Shown: in pieces, positions 51,482 to 60,951 of the stretch
How the letters are laid out: each line of letters opens with the position of its first letter
Position numbering within the stretch: position 1 is the first letter of the stretch
Assembly (NCBI RefSeq): GCF_021130785.1
Contig: NW_025776241.1
Location: 62,001-126,000 of the forward strand
Reading direction: 5' to 3'
Origin: Homalodisca vitripennis
Taxonomy: Eukaryota; Arthropoda; Insecta; Hemiptera; Cicadellidae
DNA: 64,000 nucleotides
Made by a program: the position numbers and the translations under genes
Notes under the pieces: generated by a model
Databases searched by the model: none
What the model saw: only the letters and a program-made list of their open reading frames with translations
What the model was told of the DNA's origin: nothing

Positions 51482-53947
51482 TTGAGATACAAGCAATATT
51501 CTGAACAAACAGACATATTACTCAACAATCCAAATCCATGTCCCTTAAATATAAGTTTTTCGATGCAGGAGTTGGACTCCGCACTGTCATGTACTTCCAA
51601 TTCTGCACCTGGTCCGGATGACGTGCAATATGCCATGTTTAGACATTTGCCCTCAGAGGGCAAGGGGGCCCTCTTAGCGCTCTACAATAGAGTGTTTGAG
51701 GAACGAACCTTCCCACTAGCATGGCGTAAATCCCACATCATCCCCTTATACAAACCGGGACAGGACAAACTATCTCCGTCTAGCTATCGGCCCATCTCTC
51801 TTACCAGCTGCCTTTCTAAGGTGTTGGAGCGGATGGTAAACCGTAGGTTAATCTGGTTCCTCGAAAAGAACAATCTCCTTTCGAGAGAGCAATGCGGCTT
51901 TCGCCAAGGACGATCGACGTTGGACCTCATGGTTTCCCTTGAGACAACCATACGTGACGCATTCCTTGAGCGAAAGCAAGTAGTCGCTGTCTTTTTTGAC
52001 CTGAAAAAGGCATATGACACAGCGTGGCGAAGAGGTATCATTAACACTTTCCAGGCATGGGGAGTGAGTGGTAATATGCTGGCTTTCATTCAGGGGTTCA
52101 TGTCTGACCGTACATTTCAGGTTAGACTAGGGACAAACCTTACCAGCACAACCAATCTGGAGAACGGGGTACCACAGGGAAGCGTTTTGAGCTGCACGTT
52201 ATTCGCCGTTGCCATAAACGGCATAACGGCTTGTGTTCACCGTCCTGTGCGCTGTTCTTTGTTTCTGGACGACTTCGCCGTTTACGTCTCTGCAAGAAGA
52301 CTTGCTACAGCGGAGCGTTCCCTGCAGCTAACCATAAAGCGACTGGAGGAATGGAGTAGGCGGACGGGATTTTCGTTCTCTACTTCCAAAACCCAATGTA
52401 TAACATTCTCCAGACTAAGGAACTATTTAGAACCGTCACTTACCTTGAACAGATCCCGAATAACATCAAGTCGGAATGTGAGATTCTTGGGTCTTACATT
52501 TGATTCCCGACTTACATGGATCCCTCACTTAAAATCCCTCAAGGCAAAATGTTTACAAAGGCTAAATATGCTTCGAGTTCTTACTGGGACTAAGTGGGGC
52601 GCGGACAGGACATGCATGCTGCGTTTCTACAAAGCTTTTGTCCGTTCGTGCCTTGACTATGGTTCTCAGGTTTATTCTTCTGCCCGGCCAAGCGCGTTAG
52701 GAATGCTTGACTCGATTCACCACTCTGCGATCAGGTTGGCTACTGGAGCTTATCGTTCAAGCCCTACACCTAGCTTATTAGCGGAGGCTAGTGAACCAAT
52801 GCTGGATATGAGACGCAAGCAACTTGCCATAAATTATTTTCACTCCCTTAAAGCCAAGCCCGAAAATCCGGCATATGAACATGTATTTGAAAGGGACTTG
52901 CTCGACGTCTATGTTAATCGCCTTAACAACTCAGCTCCCTTTAGAGTAATGGCTAAAGCGCTCCTCTCGGACCTTGGTATCGAGGAGTACCAAGTAAGTC
53001 AAAGCTACCAGAGTGATATTCCTCCCTGGTTAGTATTAAGTCCCGAAGTTGTCCTGTCACTTCACAAGTACAGGAAAGAAAACACTTCTAATTTAGTGTT
53101 CACGCAGGCTTTCCGGGAACTCTTGAGTGCTCGGGCACATTGCGACATAATTTACACTGATGGATCTAGGTCTGAGGATGGCACCGGATGTGCGTTTATA
53201 ACGGCGAGTCGTGAGTATAGATTCTGTCTGCCCTCTGTAGCGTCAGTCTACACGGCAGAACTGACCGCTATTTTTAAAGCATTGAACATCGTCTGCCCCA
53301 GGACCAGAAGGCTGGTCATCTGCTCCGACTCGCTTAGTAGTCTGCAAGCAATCAAGGACGTGTATCCAAAACATGTCCTTGTGCGCGACATCCGATGTGC
53401 CATTCACAGACTTCAAGTCCAAAATATACAGGTTGTTCTGGTGTGGGTGCCCGGTCACGCGGGAATTCCCGGAGATGAGCTTGCCGACAGGGCTGCTGGG
53501 AGTGCTCATGAGCTTCCTCCTTTTACTGCTATGGTGACAGGGTCAGACCTAAAGCCAGTGGTGAAGGAGAAGTTAAGACGAGTTTGGGGTGACTCTTGGT
53601 CTCGGACGGTGTGTAACAAGCTGAGAGCCATAAAAAACACAGTAGCTCCCTGGAGGACAGCCATCCGCGAGAACCGCAGAGAGGAAGTAGTGTTGTGTCG
53701 GTTGCGAATCGGTCACACGCTGCTGACTCACGGGTACCTCATGAGCCGCGGGGATCCCCCGGAGTGTGCGCGTTGTGGAGTGGCTCTGAGTGTCGAGCAT
53801 ATTTTGGTCGAATGCCGTGATTATGCAATGCTAAGACGATCGTGTCAGCTCCCAGCAAGTCTATTCGATCTGTTGGGGGATGATGAGTCAGTCATCCTAA
53901 AGCTTTTTGAATTCTTAAGAAGAACGAGTCTTATATCAAAGATTTGA
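51482..53947 (+). CDS. RT-RNase H portion of copy D ORF2, 821 codons open
   Basis: RT motifs: NSAPGPDDVQYAMF, FRQGRSTLDLM, FFDLKKAYDTAW, NGVPQGSVLS, FLDDFAVY. The thumb (GFSFSTSKTQCITFSR) and FLGLTFDSRLTW follow. RNase H: YTDGSRSEDGTG, AELTAIFKAL, CSDSLSS, GDELADRAAGSA; then a CCHC-like end (CARCGVALSVEHILVEC). The reading runs to the normal terminus (FLRRTSLISKI*). It is separated from the endonuclease by a break at 51454-51482, so it is only part of a polyprotein, and the ATG at 51482 is probably not a natural start. Confidence 0.88.
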   Translation: MRYKQYSEQTDILLNNPNPCPLNISFSMQELDSALSCTSNSAPGPDDVQYAMFRHLPSEGKGALLALYNRVFEERTFPLAWRKSHIIPLYKPGQDKLSPSSYRPISLTSCLSKVLERMVNRRLIWFLEKNNLLSREQCGFRQGRSTLDLMVSLETTIRDAFLERKQVVAVFFDLKKAYDTAWRRGIINTFQAWGVSGNMLAFIQGFMSDRTFQVRLGTNLTSTTNLENGVPQGSVLSCTLFAVAINGITACVHRPVRCSLFLDDFAVYVSARRLATAERSLQLTIKRLEEWSRRTGFSFSTSKTQCITFSRLRNYLEPSLTLNRSRITSSRNVRFLGLTFDSRLTWIPHLKSLKAKCLQRLNMLRVLTGTKWGADRTCMLRFYKAFVRSCLDYGSQVYSSARPSALGMLDSIHHSAIRLATGAYRSSPTPSLLAEASEPMLDMRRKQLAINYFHSLKAKPENPAYEHVFERDLLDVYVNRLNNSAPFRVMAKALLSDLGIEEYQVSQSYQSDIPPWLVLSPEVVLSLHKYRKENTSNLVFTQAFRELLSARAHCDIIYTDGSRSEDGTGCAFITASREYRFCLPSVASVYTAELTAIFKALNIVCPRTRRLVICSDSLSSLQAIKDVYPKHVLVRDIRCAIHRLQVQNIQVVLVWVPGHAGIPGDELADRAAGSAHELPPFTAMVTGSDLKPVVKEKLRRVWGDSWSRTVCNKLRAIKNTVAPWRTAIRENRREEVVLCRLRIGHTLLTHGYLMSRGDPPECARCGVALSVEHILVECRDYAMLRRSCQLPASLFDLLGDDESVILKLFEFLRRTSLISKI

Positions 53948-54354
53948 TCTGAGCGAGTACCTGTTAAGTTATATAAACTTTGTCCTTCTATTTATTTGTT
54001 GTTGTTATTTGTTATTAGTGAGGGTGGGTCCCTTTACAACCTTACCTTCACTAACTTACCTGGTTTTAGCATTAGATTATTGTTATATTTATATCGTTAT
54101 TATTTACCTGACATATTTTAACTATTGGGCCCCTTTACAGCCTCTCGGCTATTTTTGTTATTTAGTTTTAGTCCTCTGTTCACTGCTGTTGTTTTTCTTA
54201 TTGTCTTAATGTGACAATTTTCTTTGACACAGCGATCCTCTGTCTATTCTTTGTACTGATAACGTGACACCATATTGTAAAGTGCAGGTGTCCGTTAACC
54301 CTACGGGCATTGATAACCTCCGTCTTTTATGCCCTTATAAATAGCAAATAAAAC
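53948..54354 (+). promoter_or_regulatory. 3' UTR of copy D with variant stem-loops
   Basis: It contains GGGTCCCTTTACAACCTTACC and GGGCCCCTTTACAGCCTCTC. A GACAC/GTGTC stem pairs 54266-54270 with 54288-54292. A GGGCAT/ATGCCC stem pairs 54305-54310 with 54329-54334 around an 18-nt loop TGATAACCTCCGTCTTTT. The last base pair is changed on both sides relative to copies A-C. Confidence 0.7.
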
Positions 54355-54589
54355 AAAAAATCATAGTTTGCTTGACATTTCAATGCATGTGTTTCATACC
54401 ACTTTTCATATTCTTCAGATGCCTCATCTAAAACCTTCTTTTTATTTTCACATACTCTACAATACTTCGATAAAAGTTCATAGTCTATAACTAGGCCGGC
54501 AATAACCTCGACACAACAGCCAACACCGTATTCAGACGTGGACCCTCTCTTTTGCCACGTACCGTCATATGATGCGGTTATACATATAC
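54355..54589 (-). pseudogene. Kolobok transposase, segment 2 (catalytic D region)
   Basis: Minus-strand reading ICITASYDGTWQKRGSTSEY, GVGCCVEVIAGLVIDYELLS, KYCRVCENKKKVLDEASEEY, EKWYETHALKCQANYD. SYDGTWQKRG with the following GVG..I....GLV.DYE.LSKYC is the diagnostic first catalytic block of this transposase. No stop lies within it. It is bounded by retrotransposon D on the left and a mariner on the right. Confidence 0.9.
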
Positions 54590-55658
54590 GGTTCTAAAGT
54601 CCGTGGGTTGTTGTGATAGACATTACCTTTGAGACGGCCCCAGAGATAAAAATCGCAAGGCGATAGGTCGGGCGATCTGGCTGGCCACAAGTCTTTACTG
54701 ATGGTTCTCTCTTTAGTAAAATCACTGTGGATTCGAGCGAGAGATCGATCAGAAGTGTGACAGTTTGCCCCATCTTGTTGGAAGTACGCATATGACACTT
54801 CTTCTGGATTCAGTTGTGTAACAAATTCTTCATAGATCCGTAGATAAACGTCTGTATTAACTGTCTCCTCGAAGAATATTGGTCCAATGATCCGGCGACC
54901 AGACATTGCGTACCAAACACCAATTTTAAAGTCATGCAATGGTTTCTCATGGGTTACATGAGGATTGTGTGTTGCCCAATACCGCGTATTTTGAGAATTT
55001 ACATACCCTGATAAGTGGAACCATGCTTCGTCTGTAGAAATGAATAAAAATGGATCCACGTTACCTTCTGCAATTTCTTGAAGAACCCATTGACAGTAAC
55101 GTACACGTCTAGCCAAATCAACCTCTTTCAATTCCTGAACAACACTCACACGATAGGCATGCATTTTTAATCCATGCAGTATACGCCGACAAGATGTTCG
55201 AGAAATTCCGACTTGTTGCGATAATCGTCGTGTTGACTTTGAAGGACTCCTTCCAATAATGGTCTGTACATTGGCCACAGCTTCTGGTGTTCGTACAGTT
55301 GGTTGTTTGTCTCTCTTCATATTGGACACATTGCCTGTTGTACGCCACTTTTTAATTAAATCCTGAATGGTTGATTTAGCAGGAACTCGACCTTCAGGAT
55401 ACTTCTCAAGAAACTTTTCACGGACCGACATTATTGAAGTTGTACGAACATATTCCTCCACTATGAAAACACGCTGTTCTATTGAATACGGCATGATCCA
55501 CACTGCTCGGTCAAACACTCAAGCTACACTGACGTGGACAGATAGACAGGACAGGAACGAACGGCAGACAGTAGTGGAAGGGGAAAGGTCAATGTCCCGT
55601 CATGCTGTACATCGGCGCGCCTACGCCTCTCGGGACCGGTTTTATCTGGCCCACTCTG
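54590..55658 (-). mobile_element. Mariner-superfamily element, 3' truncated
   Basis: The right end CAGAGTGGGCCAGATAAAACC (read inward from 55658) follows TA. The left end is missing: the transposase is cut after NPRTLE at about 54592 and Kolobok coding sequence follows at once. So one end was deleted after insertion. Confidence 0.75.
54592..55494 (-). pseudogene. Mariner-superfamily transposase, C-terminally truncated
   Basis: Probable start MPYSIEQRVFIVEEYV (ATG 55494). Helix-turn-helix: FLEKYPEGRVPAKSTIQDL and STRRLSQQVGISRTSCRRIL. Core: FLFISTDEAWFHLSG (first D), YAYFQQDGANCHTS (second D), WPARSPDLSPCDFYLWG (third D), with 39 residues between the second and third D. No internal stop. About 300 of the expected ~340 residues are present; the normal end after NNPxTLEEL is gone. 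The catalytic residues are preserved. Confidence 0.85.
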
Positions 55659-55659
55659 T

Positions 55660-56464
55660 ATTTATAGGATCATCTATTCAAAAGCATTTTCAAGTTCTAA
55701 GTAGGCCTTTTTTACTTCAACTCTAGCCTTTCGTAAAGTGTCATCAGTGTACTCAGCGACTACTTTGTTTAGGTTGGTGATATGCTTGTCATAGGCCGAG
55801 TGACTAATACATGCCCATTGAAAATGTTTCAATGGGCAAAAAGGCCATGTGACCTTTTCCCATAGAAGAAAATGTTTGTATGATTCTCCTATTTATATAT
55901 CATATGGCTGTTTTGTAGCACTTACATTTTCTAGTTTTGCCGATGTTTCAAAGCCATAACTTTCAAAACAGGCAGTGCAAGTAATTGTAATGTTTTGGGA
56001 AAACCCAATTACAGATGAAACAGAAACATCAGTGTTATATTCTAAACATATCTTACAAGGCATACCTGAAGAAATTTTTTTAGAATAACCATATCCATTA
56101 TCATGTAGCTTGGAACGTCTTCCAAATCTTGTTCTCGTTCGATAGGCTTAGTATCGTACCGTGACACCTATTCAAAGCCTCTAGACCTCTTTCTGTCATT
56201 CAAATGAGTATCCTCTTGATCTTGGTCACTATCAGGCTCTTCAGGATCTATAATATCAGGTAAGTCGGTTATGCTTGTAAGCCTACCTTCTGTGTCGAAA
56301 GTTGCAGGACTTACATTGCTTTGTTCTTCAGAAACATTTTCCTGTAGGCCTACATCATTGCTGCGTGGATTCCATCGTTGCCTTACATTACTCCTATAAG
56401 CACTAAACTTCTTTTTGAAACTGTTTTTTAACCTGCCCATAATACTAACCTTGAATCTTCTCAA
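55660..56464 (-). pseudogene. Kolobok transposase, segment 1 (N-terminal)
   Basis: The 56168-56464 ORF contains MGRLKNSFKKKFSAYRSNVR, then an acidic stretch. After shifts come GMPCKICLEYNTDVSVSSVI and TCTACFESYGFETSAKLE (a CxxC...CxxC zinc site). Then come NRRIIQTFSSMGKGHMAFLP and AYDKHITNLNKVVAEYTDDT, LRKARVEVKKAYLELENAFE up to the mariner. The order (zinc site, NRR.V...R.IGKG, Y..H......) is that of the N-terminal part of this transposase. A GTAAGT after LEN near 55930 could be an intron donor. Confidence 0.8.
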
Positions 56465-57045
56465 TCTATAAAGTACTTCTTAAAAATGGCTCACCTGACA
56501 AGCCAATAATTCTGTCTAGGCCTATCAAAAATAATAAAAATACACGATCAACTATGTCACTGTCAGTTGCTGAGCAATAATGAAACAAAGTAAATATATA
56601 TGTTTACTTATAGCATAACAATAGAACACATTCACTAGAACATAACGTCAAATCTGTCAACTGACCACAGTGTAAACACACAGATCAGAATCAGTCCACA
56701 AACAGAGGACATAAAATTTACATTTATAGGCCTGTGTTATAGTAACGTACACAATATGTGGATGTAATTTCAATATATATATTCATATTATACATAATAA
56801 GAAACATATTTTATGTATAAGTAATAAACATTTGTGTAATTTATAAAAATGTTTGAAAATGTGAAAAATATCGAAATTCACTACCTACTTTTCTTTTATT
56901 TAATTGTTTTAATGAAATATTGGTCAGAATGCCATAAAACTTCAAGAAAATATTCTAAACAAGATGTACTATAAGAATATGTAATAAAAAAAAATTGAAA
57001 AAAAATACAAAAAATATCTATTGAAATGGTGGCGGAACCCCTTAA

Positions 57046-57453
57046 AGCCCACAAAATGGGCAATTTTTTTATGGTATTGGCCTCTCTTCAGAATTAACTT
57101 CATTTAATTCCTCGGGTCTAATATCTTTTTAATGTTTTTGCCGAAAACTTAAGAATTTGATTTTTTAGCAATTTGTTTGTATCAAACTTATTTTCAAGAC
57201 AGTTTTTCTCCATTATTCCCATGTAAAATTTTGTGTAGATTTCAAAAATGGATTCATAATTTAAAAAAAAACATTAAAAATAATGGAGGAAATTGAGTTT
57301 TATTGAAACAAAACATGATTTTTTTACAAAATAGCGAAATTGGTCGTAGGTAAAAGATAGATGGGATAGGGATTTTTTTATTTTCATATTTTGGTCTATA
57401 ATACTGAGTAGTATCACCCAAAAAAATTTCGACACTAACTTAAATTCACCCTG
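57046..57453. repeat. Right inverted repeat of the outer mariner
   Basis: The first 20 bases after TTAA (AGCCCACAAAATGGGCAATT) and the last ~200 bases (57260-57453) are the inverse of 37380-37612. Between them is a ~140-base stretch present only on this side. Confidence 0.85.
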
Positions 57454-57530
57454 TATATGATATAAAGCTTGTCACTTATAATGGCCGCCTGGAGGAGAAA
57501 AATATCAGCTCTACACGTTAATAGATTTTA

Positions 57531-57560
57531 TTAAGGGGACCTGGACAGTCCTGTTACGCT
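57531..57560. repeat. TTAA plus Kolobok-like end, partner not found
   Basis: TTAA is followed by GGGGACCTGGACAGTCCTGT, close in style to the GGGGACTGTTACC end at 24555. No matching inverted end lies in the remaining 6 kb that I can see. Confidence 0.4.
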
Positions 57561-60500
57561 AATGTTAAATTGTGTATTTTTTTATCACTTTCTTCAAAAT
57601 CTATTAGAGATATCCAAATGAAATTTTTACCACACATTCTTTGACATTATTAGTACACTTTAACACAGGGATTTAAAAAAATACACATTTGTTTTTAAAA
57701 TATATTTTTTTATATGTTGCTAATTTTTTACTGTAATTTCACATATAATATTTTATAAAATATTAACTAATGTGCTAATTAACACTTAAACTCCCATGTG
57801 CATTATTTATATACGCACTTAAGTTTATGGGCGGCCCATGTGTATTTGTTTTATACACAGTGGAATAATACTTTAAAAATGTTATTGTTCCGAGTTAGCG
57901 AAAAAGACAGGAGGTCTCGGAAGCGCGCCCCTCCCAAACTCGGAGCAAATCATAAAAATCAATCACATGCCACTAGTGGGAAGAGAGACAAAGAGACAAG
58001 ATTTCGAGTAAATGATATATAATTAATAGGTGGCAAACATTTCCATGCAAAATACAATTACTTCAGCACCACGGTGCACCGCGTAACTTAAAAACTAAAT
58101 AACAAAAGATAAAATTCCAATATAGACAATAACATAATAAATAGAAATAATAACATAATAAATAAATAATATAATATAGAGATTTGATATATAAATAACA
58201 ATTTCAGGTACGGCAGTAGTAAATCTAAAAATTTTAACAGGTAATTTTTTTATGAACTGAGGGGAGGGAAAAGGTTGTAGAATTTCTAGGCCCACTATTT
58301 TTGAAAAGTAATTTTGTTTCTAGTTTGTAGCCGAAATTTAAAAAAAATATATATTTAAAGCCAATTTTCGAAGGAGGCGGGGGCTTAGTTGCCTCCACGA
58401 ATCCGAATTAAAGATGAAATCCTCCCCTTCAGGTCATGTAACTAACTAAATAAATACTGGCTAGGTACTGGCCCTCCTCCAGATCTAACATCTGGCAGCG
58501 CTCCCTGCACCCCAGTCCTCGCAAGTTCAGTATAAGAAGTAAAAAAACATTTTTGATCCAACCTTGTTCCAGAAGAAATGAATGGGAGCACTACACTCCG
58601 GTTGGATGCCGGTCCAATAGCGCTGGCAGGGCGCGGGCATTCAGTTGGCTTCAGTGCTGTGGGCAGACTCGCCGCATCAGTCCCGCTGACGGCACTCACG
58701 GGGACCCTATAGAATCCCAACATAACCAGTAGATATTCAGAACAACTTTACTACAACCCGAGAAATAATAAAAACTTAATTATGTTTGCCACAAAGTATA
58801 TATAAAATATTTAAATTTAACAATTTAAAATAACGATCTGTAACTAACAGTACCTTTTAAGTATCAAAGACTATTTCCTAAAAATAACTCAAGACACCAA
58901 GTATTATAAAATACACTACTTGGTGACAATATTAAATATTATTTACAAAACAAATTTTCAAATATATAAACATTTACTTATAGGCTAGAACAGCCATACT
59001 AAATTATTCAGCGTGATAACATTTACTTGTAACAATAATTCACTGGATTTTAATCATTCTATTATAATAATTTACATTCTATTATTAAATATTAATTGTA
59101 AGGCAGGCCTAATAATAAATATATAATTTACAAATAATAACAGAACATTATTTCCCAGATAACAATAATTAAATTATAATCCGTTCACGCTACTATAAAG
59201 CCAATAATTAAATAATAAAATTGAAATCATGAATGTTGCCACCCAATTTTGCACGCAACACAAAACACGAGGTAACAAAAATTTGCAAAGTCTGTACCGT
59301 CTCGCTTACACTAAATAAATACAAAGTGTGTACACGGAATAAATAATTTCCGTTCGCCGAACGGATCAGTTAGAAAGCACAAGAGCAAAAATAAAAAACT
59401 TAACTTGCATAGTAAATAAATTAACAAATTTAGAACGTACGAAAGACAGGATAGAACACTTTGCGACACGAACACGTACACGAGGAACACAAGTTACAAA
59501 ATAATATATATAAACTACTTATAACTAATCTACGATAATATATGTCTGGGTGGGAGAGAAAAACCGCCAACTAATTAAGTAAAGAGAGAGAAAAAGACAA
59601 TTACCTGCCGAAAGTGGTAGAATTAGCCAGCCATGTGGAACGGGACGAGCAGTGAACAGACAGCAACGCAGTAGCTTCTCCGAACGTGTCTGACCGCTCC
59701 GAACAGTAGCCGGTGCCGGTGAACAGCTGGTGGGTAAACTAGTCAAGGTCAACCAGCTGACCTCAACCAATCAGTCCAACCAGGCAGAAAATCAATACTC
59801 TGACGGAGTGACTCCCCCACCGACTGACAAGAGTGGCCGAGGTGGGAAAAATAATAGACAAAAATAAATTGTCCAAACTGAGCCCCGGCTCATTATAAAT
59901 TTAAGTACCTACCCAATATAGTCCAAGTGTCTCATTGTACTGGTAATGGGTACAGGAATATGTGAATACATGAAAGAAATAGCCTAATGGCCATAGGGAG
60001 CTGTTTATGAAGTGTGTAAAAATATGATACACATGGGCCTGGGTAATAAAATCATGTACGCAAGATGGGACAAAAAACCCTAAGAACCTGAATTTCTTTG
60101 TGCAATGTAGGAAAATAAGTAAACAATCTAATGTAAACACAAATGTAATTTTATAAGAGTAGTAAAAAACATTACAGCACAAAATTTATCTTGAAAAAAC
60201 CCATTTTTAAAGGCCTACTGAGTATATTTGGGCACTGATTTATGAGTTTTGAAAAAAACATTCCAAACACAGGTATTGACTGGAACAACCATTGCATTTC
60301 GTTTTCACTTGTGCAGATTTTTCGATGCCTCTTTTCTGCCTGAACGTCCACAAATTGATGCATAACAAAGAGAGCACCTACCTCTCTTTTCCTAACCTAT
60401 TTCTGTTGTTCTGTTTGTAAATCAAAACATTGAATGACTAGTGCTGCCCCTGGTGGCCAATCCCCGGACCACTGCAACCAGTGGCAATCTGGGCCCAGAC

Positions 60501-60734
60501 CAACAAAAAGAGCCATTAGTTGTAATGATAGGTGTGCAGATAAGCTATACACAGCAGCAGAAACATGACCATTTCGTGTGTATAAATAAAATACACATGG
60601 GCTGAGTGAAAGTTATTGTGTGTATCAAATATATACATATGGTAGCGAACGCCTAAAATGATGAAAGCCACTTGGGCTGGAGGTAAAAGTACACTTTAAA
60701 TGCCTGGTAGTCAAAGTGTTAACAAATCCTCGTG
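57561..60734. other. About 3 kb without recognisable genes
   Basis: Mostly AT-rich. GC-richer patches at 58440-58720 and 59600-59880 contain only short ORFs with no family resemblance. CATGTGTATTTGTTTTATACAC-like sequence at 57838 has an inverted relative at 60575-60600 (TGTATAAATAAAATACACATG), possibly marking one element. No transposase or host exon could be supported. Confidence 0.45.
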
Positions 60735-60951
60735 TTAACCCTTTCGATCTCAGGCATTTTTCGCGCTGTATCTGCCTGAGTCCCGGCGCCTAGCACTGGT
60801 GCATCTGCCCTAGTCCCAGGCCTCGTTTTGTGAAAATGTAAGACTTTACTAAAAACTGCATAAAAGTTTTATTTATAAATAGAATTTAATAAATCTTTTT
60901 TTTATATTAACTGTTACATTACTCTCTATCACATGCATTAATCAAAATATA

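Larger units (their letters stand above)
46244..54354 (+). mobile_element. Non-LTR retrotransposon copy D, 5' truncated, different subfamily
   Basis: It starts inside the 5' leader (GTTCCCGGTGTCTCGGCCTGCACC, compare 23272 in copy B) and runs to the 3' hairpin and short A-rich tail. ORF1 and the endonuclease are broken, and a mariner sits at 48023-50556. The 821-codon RT-RNase H part of ORF2 is open. It is clearly diverged from A-C but has the same architecture. It is inserted antisense to the Kolobok gene, without a clear target duplication. Confidence 0.88.
39036..57041 (-). mobile_element. Kolobok/Mutator-like transposon, expanded to 18 kb by internal insertions
   Basis: The left end GGGGATCCGCCATTTCAGTA is matched by the right end read inward, GGGGTTCCGCCACCATTTCA. 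TTAA flanks both sides. The transposase reads on the minus strand from 56464 to 39554. Without the insertions the element would be about 3 kb. TTAA targets are the rule for Kolobok, while the protein domain is called Mutator-like in domain databases; I therefore use both names. Confidence 0.9.
37380..57453 (-). mobile_element. Outer mariner-superfamily element holding the nested stack
   Basis: The left end CAAGGTTAATTTAAGTTAGTG (37380) and the right end (reverse complement: CAGGGTGAATTTAAGTTAGTG, 57453) start long inverted repeats that stay alignable for about 240 bases, to GGGCTTTAAATGACATAATG. TA flanks both sides (37378-37379, 57454-57455). In the right repeat the sequence GCATTATGTCATTTTAA stops at 39035 and resumes as TTAAAGCCCACAAAATGGGC at 57042, which is where the Kolobok element was inserted. 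Confidence 0.9.

Noticed and set aside
58442..58723. 93-codon GC-rich minus-strand ORF as a host protein
   Set aside because: There is no recognisable domain, no splice context and no homologue pattern that I know. Composition alone explains the open frame.
60172..60363. 63-codon minus-strand ORF (MHQFVDVQAEKRHRKIC) as a gene
   Set aside because: The phrase is suggestive of a transposase C-terminus, but it is too short and isolated to support a call.
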